Source of the DNA: Athripsodes cinereus
Lineage: Eukaryota; Arthropoda; Insecta; Trichoptera; Leptoceridae
Direction of reading: 5' to 3'
NCBI GenBank assembly: GCA_947579605.1
Contig: OX388311.1
Location: 27,282,951 to 27,346,950, forward strand
Length of the DNA: 64,000 nucleotides
Shown here: in pieces, positions 56,703 through 64,000 of the stretch
Layout of the letters: each line of letters opens with the position of its first letter
Numbering within the stretch: the stretch's first letter is position 1
Notes under the pieces: generated by a model
The model's database searches: none
The model's input: only the letters and a program-made list of their open reading frames with translations
What the model was told of the DNA's origin: nothing
Translations under genes and position numbers: made by a program

Positions 56703-57427
56703 TTTTTTTAAATATAGCAAAGTGTCGGGTCGTCAGATTTCATAAAACCAAATCCCGGATCGTCTACAATTATTCAATTGACAATGTCGTTCTTGTTTGT
56801 GTTTCTAGTTTGAGAGATCTGGGAATCACCTTCTCCGAAGATCTGACTTTTAATTTGTATGTAGAGGAAATTGTTGGCAGAGCTATGAAAGTCTTGGGTT
56901 TTATTTTTAGACTGGCAGTTGACCTACATAAAATTGACTCTTATAGATTATTATTTGTTTCCCTTGTTAGACCGATACTTGAATATAATTCGGTAATTTG
57001 GTCTCCCAATTATAATATTCATATTGACTGTATTGAGAGGGTACAAAGAAAGTTTTTAAGACTAATTAATTATAAAATGGGGATTCCAGTCGACAACATT
57101 GATTACTTCAATCTAATGATACAACTTAAACTGCCTAGTTTGGAGAATCGTAGAAGGATTTTTGATCTTTCTTTTCTTCACAAACTGTTAAATGGTGCAA
57201 TTGATTCCCCAAAATTGCTAGAACTCGTACAATTTAACATTCCCACCAGAACAACTAGACAGAGTGTTATGTTTCATGAGTGTTATGCTCGAACTAACTA
57301 TGTCTATCATTCCCCAATGCCGAGATTGCACAGACTGGGAAATGAGGTGGGTAATTTCACTGATATATTTGCCGACAGTTTTCACAAGTTTAAATCTGAC
57401 GTTACACATTTTTTTAAAAATGTTTGA
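56703..57427 (+). pseudogene. LINE ORF2 C-terminus (reverse transcriptase thumb and tail)
   Basis: Open from about 56723 to TGA at 57425-57427, with RDLGITFSEDLTFNLYVEEI, LVRPILEYNSVIWSPNYN, IERVQRKFLRLINYKMG and LHKLLNGAIDSPKLLEL. These are the conserved post-catalytic blocks of jockey/CR1-type LINEs. Upstream RT motifs are missing and the frame shifts near 56690. Confidence 0.8.
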
Positions 57428-57484
57428 ATGACAATGGGCAGTCGTGACACTTTTTTTTTTATATCTTGTTTGAAATTTTGACAA

Positions 57485-57712
57485 TTTTTATTATTATCGA
57501 CATATCATTTTACAATAATTATTGACATTTATTATTGCATCTGATTTTATCGTGTTTATTATATTAATTTTACTTTTATTAAATTATTTATTCTGTTTTT
57601 ATTACTATCGACATATCATTTTATAATATTATTGACATTTATTATCGCATCTGATTTTATCGTGTTTATTATATTAATTTTACTTTTTATTAAATTATTT
57701 ATTTTAGTTTAT
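57485..57712. repeat. 111-bp tandem duplication in the LINE 3' UTR
   Basis: CGACATATCATTTTA recurs 111 bp later, followed in both by TATTGACATTTATTAT, GCATCTGATTTTATCGTG and TTTATTATATTAATTTTAC. Confidence 0.9.
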
Positions 57713-57881
57713 TTTATTGATTATCTTAATTTATTATTATTTATTGAATTTTATTATTTAAATTTTATATTTTTACATTATTATTATTTTTATTAATTAC
57801 TTTTTTTGTTTTATCCCTAATTATTAATCACTTCTGAATTCCTTAATTTATTAATGTTTGATTTTATTTCATGAATATTTT

Positions 57882-57884
<3 letters not shown>

Positions 57885-57926
<42 letters not shown>

Positions 57927-57990
57927 GTGTGTATATGTATGTATGTGTATGTATATATGTGTGTATGTATGTATGTATATATATGTATGT
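57885..57990. repeat. (TG)n / (TATG)n microsatellite
   Basis: About 100 bp of alternating TG, TGTA and TATG repeats inside the LINE 3' UTR. Confidence 0.95.
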
Positions 57991-58924
57991 ATTATTATCA
58001 TATTGTTTTTGTTCATTTATTTTTATTTATATCAATTATTTAAGTAATTTAACCTCATATTAATTTTTAATTGAATAATTTATAATTATTGTTTCAATCA
58101 ATCTTATTTATTGTGTCGTCTATTTTATTTTTGATTGATCATATATATATTTGTGTTTATTATTTATTCTACACACATAATTCTCTGGTTACTGTTTGAT
58201 CTTTAGACACTAAGTAATTTTATACCTATGGTTATGTCACTGTTATCTTTATATTTTAAAAAATTTATGTCAACATGTAAAAGGCTTCTTGCCGTGTATA
58301 TTTCAAATAAATAAATAAATAAATAAAAGTAAAATATTTGAACATACAGTGTTGCGTAAAAAAAAATTGTAGTGACTTATGTCAAATGGCGTGCAAATTA
58401 TGAGAACTTTATCCAGTAAAGGATGGACACTTGCTGACTGAGAATAAAAATATCGAAAAAAGGAAAATTCATGACAACAGAAGGATATTTTTAAAAAGAT
58501 GTAGAATCGTACAATCATTAAATTGGTACTCTTAAAAATTAGCTATCTAGCCTGAATGAATCAAATATCATACAAAATTGGGTAATTCAACGATTTTGAA
58601 GGCTTTCAATTAAAATTTACAACTTATTTAGAGTATGAGTAAGATTTGCGCCAGAGAAAGCACCCCTGTCCTCGCTAAAAAAAAGAATACTTGGTCACCC
58701 TAATACAACGTGGTTTATAAGTATGGACATTGATTTTATGTGGAAATAATGATAATGTTTCTTTGTATGTATGTATGTATGTATTATGAATCATTTTCAT
58801 GTGAGTGTTTTGTAAGAGATATTCCAGACGATACTTATTCCCCGATGACAGGTATACCTATAGGTAATAATATTGATGAATTACCTTTGTATGTATTCTG
58901 ATAATAATTACGAGTATTTTTAAG

Positions 58925-59070
58925 TTTCGAGTATTCTGTAAAAGGCAAGTTTTCGTAAAACCTCTTGTACGGGCAATTCACGTCTACAGTTCAGCGATGG
59001 AGCATACCACGCTTCATGAATGTATTAAAAAAAATTGTTGTCACTTGTGGGATATGTCATGATGGTATAT
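58925..59070 (+). repeat. dispersed repeat family A, copy 11
   Basis: TTTCGAGTATTCTGTAAAAG, TTTTCGTAAAACCTC, TTCAGCGATGGAGCATACC, CACTTGTGGGATATGTCATG. The centre is deleted. Confidence 0.75.
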
Positions 59071-59211
59071 TAGTAATAGGAGTTTTTTTTCAAACCACGA
59101 ATTTCGTCAACCAAAATAACACTCGTTTGGATTCATACATTCATAATACCACAGCATTTTTCACTAATAGTGTAAACAAAACATGTTCCTTTGTATACAT
59201 GTTTTGTATGT

Positions 59212-59283
59212 ATACAGAGGTTAAACATGTAAAAGGCTTTGGCCGTAAATATTTGTAAAATAAAAATAAAATAAAATAAAATA
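59212..59283 (+). mobile_element. LINE tail fragment matching 58.27 kb
   Basis: AAACATGTAAAAGGCTTTGG followed by (AATAA)n, as in the LINE ending at 58325. Confidence 0.6.
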
Positions 59284-59894
59284 AACATGATGGATGGTAT
59301 TGATCATAGCTGAATTAAGATGTTAATTTTTTTATTCATCATGTTTTATGCATTTTTATTACTTTCCTTTAACGGGACACACCGAACACAGAAAACTTAT
59401 AGAAAAAATGGTAGACATATTCATTACCAGGGACTTTCCTAGTATTCATAATTTTACTTGACAATTAATGTGCCATCCACTCGTTTACCTATAAATAGTT
59501 AATACTGAGGTTAATATGAATAATTATTTATCATGAAACAAATTTTCTTTCAGCGAAACACATTCGACCCGACAGTCGTAATTTGAGTAATTACGATACC
59601 GACATAAATTACTCGACTTCAAGTACTTGGACTTTGAAATAAAAAAAAAGATTTCGACATAATTTCGAGGATTATAAGGATGAAATGAAATAAAAAAAAA
59701 AAAAATATTTTCTTCTGTTATAAAAATAATCAACTTTATTCAATGAAATATAAAATTATCATAAAAAAATAAAATAAAAATAATAAAAAAAAAATCATAA
59801 ATGACTGGCGTAAACTCATTTATCCAATTTCCCATGTTGAATACATACATCTTCTCATCACCATTAACATATTACAGTATATATTTTTATTGAG

Positions 59895-60069
59895 TGCGTC
59901 CAGATAGTAGGATGCGAACGTCAATCAATCTTCAATCATTCGGTGATAATTCGGAGCATTCTTCGAAGAAATATTCGAATGAATGCCTTCGTAGAGAAAT
60001 CTCCGAATCGTCATCGAATGATTGAAGATTGATGATTGATTGACGTTCGCATTCTACTATCTGGACGCA
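59895..60069. mobile_element. foldback MITE related to 56.2 kb, internally deleted
   Basis: Ends TGCGTCCAGATAGTAGGATG and its inverse with GCGAACGTCAATCA, and GAAATATTCGAATGAATGCC shared with the 56.2 kb element. One arm has lost about 80 bp. ATTGAG lies just outside the left end and within three bases of the right end. Confidence 0.8.
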
Positions 60070-60119
60070 GCAATTGAGAGATATGTTAATCTTGAAAATG
60101 TCCTCACAAGACGAAAATA

Positions 60120-60170
60120 CTTTCATCATGGAATTCTTCTACCTAAACACCGACATAGTGAATAGATCTA
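60120..60170 (+). repeat. copy of the ACCGACACA repeat family
   Basis: ATGGAATTCTTCTACCTAAA and CACCGACATAGTGAATAGAT, matching 10.07 and 27.38 kb. Confidence 0.5.
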
Positions 60171-60516
60171 TTACCTAAGGATATTGCATTTCCTTTCTGA
60201 CAAGGAAGTAAATATATCTGAACAAATTTAATATTATATTACAGTTGTGATAATATTATGCAATGTGATTGTTTCATCATGCGTTATAAATATTGATATG
60301 TCATCATAGAGAACATGATGAAATTCTATGCATTATTAGGAGAAGACCTTCCAAAACGCACTTGAGATAATATAGAGGATAGGTACATATTAAATATTTA
60401 TCTATAGGTAGGTACTAAATAACAATATGGAGTTACATAATTTATTCTAGAATAAACGCATCATCACAATGTTTTGTAAGTTTTATAATGCGCATATAAT
60501 TATATAAAATACTAGC

Positions 60517-60842
60517 TGACCCAGCAAACGTTGTTTAGTCATATACATTATTAATTCTAGATTATTAATATCGCTATTAAAAAAATAGGGGTTGATGGTA
60601 GAAATTTAGGGCTGCATGTATTTTTTAATGCCTCACCAAACAAAAATAAAAAAAATTTACCAAAAAATTAAAAAAAAAAATTGGGGTGGAGCACTCTTAA
60701 CTTTTAGGGGAATGAAAAATAGATGTTGGCCGATTCTCAGACCTGCCCGATAAGCACACAAAATTTTATCAAAATCGGTCTAGCCGTTTCGGAGGAGTAT
60801 GATAACAAACACAGTGACACGAGAATTTTATATATTAGATGT
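60517..60842 (+). mobile_element. unclassified repeat family C, copy 2
   Basis: Begins ACTAGCTGACCCAGCAAACG and ends GAGAATTTTATATATTAGAT. The middle matches 46.4-46.7 kb closely, with the start preserved here. Confidence 0.8.
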
Positions 60843-61959
60843 TTCTGTCACCGAAGTTAAAAAATAAAATGCGATTTACGATTATTAGGTACATCTATCC
60901 TATATTTAGTAAGTACCTACTACCAGTGGCGGTCATCGCGGTGAGCAAACAGAGGAACCGCCCAGGACCAAGGACCGCTTTGTGGAGGGCCCGTGTTAGG
61001 GTCTAAAGATAGGTAGGTACTGAATTATCAAAACTTAATTTTGAGAATAAAAATATTATTTAAATTGATTTGTTATTGTTACTTTTTTATGCATTAGATC
61101 TCTATGCTTCTTCTTCTTCCTCTTATAGTACATCAATGATCTGTTGCTTCGGAAATTGTTAATATAATTAAATAATTAATTAATACTCAGCGTCATAATC
61201 ATAATTATGACGCTGAGGAACAGCTATCCTTCCATGATTTTGATGGTCTTTCTCGTAAACGCGAGCTCTGTTGCCTGTATTGGTCCGTCTACAGATCCGT
61301 GCAATTTCCGGGGCTGTTATTTTTAATTTGTAAGCTTATTAGATTGATTTCTATACACTCTAGCTGCTAGCATATCACTGTTTATCTGGTACAGTCAATG
61401 CTCGCGCAAAATGTAATTCTCCGGGGCCTACAAAAGCCAGAATCGTAACTACCTACATAAATTATTTCAAGATATTGAGAGAAGATCCTTTTTACAAAAC
61501 CTTTGACTGTAGATAGGGACTTGTGATTCTGTGTAATCTTTATATTCTAATCTCAGTTGAGTTGACATGTTGGACGGGTCACTGCAATGTTCTAGTATTT
61601 TTAATACTTATCTGTAAAGTTAAATTGTATGAATTAAATTGTATAACTAAATATCCCATTCTTAAGTAAATAAAAATGTCTGATGTATCACCTACATATG
61701 TAAATTTCATTATTTTAGTTATTATTTATTTTTTATTTGTTCGATTAGAGTACTTCATCATGAAAATAATGAATAAAAAAATATTTATTGAGGTCAGCAT
61801 TTCGGATCAACGATTTTATGTAGCGTCCAATAAGTGATCTTTCTGTAAGATCCATTATCCAATGTACAAAATTATATAATTAAATCATAACATAAATCAT
61901 TCTAATTTATTTCCAATTTGTTATAACTGTCATTAGTTCTTGACAAACATCTTTGATGC

Positions 61960-62185
61960 CATGGCTGGTCATGTTTTAAGAATGTCTGTTGATAGTTAGC
62001 CAAAATGAACATTATTCTTTCATGGTCTGGGCGTCCCTTTTTCATGATACGCTGTTTTCTATGATAACGAGCGCTGGAAATATCGAAGGAAGAGGTCACT
62101 CAATTGATGTAAAATCGCTCTGAGTGAAGGATGATGTTTTTTCCCCCTAATATGCTCCTAGGAGGACTGTTGAAGGGCGAGTAAG
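61960..62185 (+). mobile_element. old copy of the 38.4 kb LINE
   Basis: GGTCATGTTTTAAGAATGTC, GATACGCTGTTTTCTATGAT, GAAGAGGTCACTCAATTGA and CCTAGGAGGACTGTTGAAGG follow the young copy's order with many changes. Confidence 0.7.
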
Positions 62186-62329
62186 TTATCTATACGATGT
62201 TGACTGAAACCAATCTTTCGTATACTATTGCAGTATTTAGAAGCTTTTTTTTATTTCATTTTAATTAATATAAAACAAACAAACAGCTCAGATTGTGCGA
62301 CTCTAGGCTAGGGGCTATGGTTTTGTTAT

Positions 62330-62940
62330 TATCTATATATATAAAAGAAAGTGGTGTTAGTTACACCACTTATAACTCAAGAATGGCTGTACCGATTTGA
62401 ATGATCTCTGATTTGTTGGATTCTTTTCCGCCCCGAATAGCCGATAGGCTAAATTAATTAAAATATCTTACAAATTCACGGGAAGAAAAATTACGAATAA
62501 AATTATTTACGCCATACATTTTTAATATCAATAAAAAATTGCAATATGAAGAATTATACAAAATCAACGATGATTTTTTTTATAGATTTTTTAGTTATAG
62601 AATAATTTTTATATACATTTTCAAATTAGAATCGTTATCCATACAATTTAACATCTGTGGTTCTGAAATTTCAATTTTGAAAAAAATCATAGACAAGAAT
62701 TTTTATAAATTTAAAATTAGTAGGTATCTACCTAAAAAATAAATTATTACCTACCTACATATATTACGTACCTACAGCAGATAATAAACAAATCTGAGTT
62801 ACGTTGTAATTGTTCAACATAAATATATTTTATTTTTTACACTATACGATGACACACTTGGACAGTTACGGAAGTAAAGAGATTAAAAATATTAATCACT
62901 CATTGATTGTTTGGCGGCACGAAGTTCGCTGGGTCAATAA
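62330..62940. mobile_element. unclassified repeat with GCTGGGTCA end
   Basis: Begins TATATATATAAAAGAAAGTG followed by GTGTTAGTTACACCACTTAT and ends GGCACGAAGTTCGCTGGGTC. The end, read in reverse, resembles the start of family C. No coding sequence. Confidence 0.5.
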
Positions 62941-63172
62941 ATCATATTCCACTAGGAAGGATCACTACAGCTTTTAGCTAATTCGATCCCAGAATATCAA
63001 AGAAATAGTTGGTAGGTATGTTTAATAGTTGGTGTGTACGATATATTTCTTCATACGTTTTATATTGTATATCCTATGCAAAATGTGGGTGCATCTTCTA
63101 CTGAAGCCGACGAGAAGTATTCATATTTTAATCATATGTTTATCCCTTTCAATGAAAAGAACATTGGCATAC

Positions 63173-63337
63173 CTTCATTCTTGCTCGAGGTGGACTGAAA
63201 AAGTCATCGTCATCATCTATGAGCCGTGGTGCAACATTGGGAGCAAGTTTCTCTTTAATGTGCATCAACTGTAACTGTCTTCTCCTTGTTCTTTCGGATC
63301 TACTCCTTGGATTCCTGGTCACAACTTCCTCTCTCAT
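63173..63337 (-). CDS. candidate distal first coding exon (55 codons)
   Basis: ATG at 63337, preceded in frame by a stop 12 bases upstream, opens 55 codons. The sequence is arginine-rich then acidic (RSRSERTRRRQLQ; LIDDDDDFF), with APNVAPRL between, and ends AAG|gtatgc. It is much less AT-rich than its surroundings and looks coding. Phase is 0, which would fit Rab32 exon 2, 31 kb away on the same strand, giving another N-terminus. It could equally be the first exon of a different gene whose other exons I failed to see. I recognise no family. Confidence 0.5.
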
Positions 63338-64000
63338 ATTCAATATTCAACTTAATACCAAATAATATTGGATACTTATTCACGTACTTGATTAAAAAAG
63401 TATATCTTATCAAACTTGAACAGTTTCAGAACGATGCCATAAGTATTATATAAACGCGCTTTTATATTTTATTATTAATTATATTTTGATACTTCTATTA
63501 ATTAGAAAAGTAACTTACTTACATTTTAAATCAGTACGATAATTTTAGTCCAACAATATTTTACAAACGAGCGTTTTCAATTTCTACAAACGCTCAAATT
63601 TAATTGTCATTAATTTAATGGGCTAATTGTTCACAATGTTCACATATCTACCTGTATATTTTAAATACCACGTGCCCTTGATTTGTTTTATTTATTTATC
63701 ACTACACAATCCATACTTCTAATTAATTAGAGATTTTATCAATGACAATAAAAAAACAAGAACGCAATTATTGTATCATCACTTTAATCCGTAAACAAAC
63801 GATGAATTTTTAATACTCACTAGGTATATCAGAAATTATGTTGACAAATAAAAATAATTCACTTAGATTTATAAAATCACATAAAACACAATATTAAAAA
63901 ACTATTAACTTAATGTACACAAAATACTGTTGTTGTGTAATGCGTATGTTCAATTTATTATGTTGGTTCTAATAAGAGAGGGTGAATCAAAATTTTAAAC
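63338..64000. other. AT-rich end of window
   Basis: Sequence upstream of the 63.3 kb exon. I see no gene, repeat family member or promoter element that can be supported. Confidence 0.5.

Larger units (their letters stand above)
56630..58325 (+). mobile_element. 5'-truncated jockey/CR1-like LINE
   Basis: Coding end (listed next), then an AT-rich 3' UTR holding a 111-bp duplication and a (TG)n tract, ending CATGTAAAAGGCTTCTTGCC and (AAAT)n at 58305-58325. The same tail occurs at 59.23 kb. Confidence 0.75.
55029..63172. other. repeat-rich stretch between candidate start exons
   Basis: Contains two related foldback elements (56.2, 59.9 kb), a LINE (56.6-58.3 kb), and family A, C and other repeats. 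AT-rich sequence at 55.1-56.1 kb and 61.0-61.9 kb shows nothing assignable beyond a CAGTGGCGGTCATCG motif near 60926 of transposon-end type. Confidence 0.5.

Noticed and set aside
60923..61010. Another CAGTGGCG-ended hAT MITE
   Set aside because: The left-end motif CAGTGGCGGTCATCG is present, but I find no inverted right end or target duplication.
1..64000. Integrated viral genes
   Set aside because: No capsid, polymerase or envelope-like sequence was recognised; all reverse-transcriptase-related pieces are non-LTR types.

Overview
This is a eukaryotic, strongly AT-rich window, most probably from a moth or butterfly (Lepidoptera). The clues are short exons separated by long repeat-filled introns, frequent TAGGTACCTA-type simple motifs, and several interspersed repeat families of a kind I associate with lepidopteran genomes. 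The order-level assignment is inference from the repeats and protein sequences; no species can be named.

Three protein genes can be reconstructed from the sequence. (1) On the minus strand, 6116 down to about 2108, lie the first two exons of the mitochondrial ATP synthase inhibitor IF1. A presequence exon is joined across a 3.8 kb intron to the glycine-rich/inhibitory exon; the C-terminal exon is not in the window. (2) On the plus strand, 12634-26139, is a complete 12-exon gene for a 650-residue ABCG half-transporter of the white/brown/scarlet/ok pigment-and-urate type. (3) On the minus strand, 35825 down to 30259, is a complete 5-exon Rab32 gene (lightoid in flies) encoding a 660-residue protein with an unusual 440-residue disordered N-terminal extension and a GC-AG intron. 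Two more minus-strand start exons at 55.0 kb and 63.3 kb have the same phase as the extension exon and could be distal alternative first exons of Rab32.

The ABCG and Rab32 genes are convergent neighbours. In insects both families act on lysosome-related pigment or urate granules: Rab32 in making the granule, the ABCG transporter in loading it. Their adjacency is therefore notable, though it may be chance.

The rest is intron and intergenic DNA dominated by mobile-element debris. Intron 1 of IF1 holds a four-level stack (LINE, hAT-like element, mariner, retroelement tail). The region 37.8-40.2 kb holds foldback and Harbinger-like MITEs nested in one another. Several hAT-type elements have recognisable 8-bp target duplications (25.2, 42.6, 51.2, 53.6 kb), one with a decayed hAT transposase dimerisation domain. 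5'-truncated LINE copies include an R1-like copy with a 14-bp target duplication and a young family with near-identical copies at 38.4 and 50.5 kb. Related foldback elements lie at 56.2 and 59.9 kb. One short unclassified repeat family occurs about eleven times.

I see no CRISPR array, rRNA, convincing tRNA gene or viral gene.
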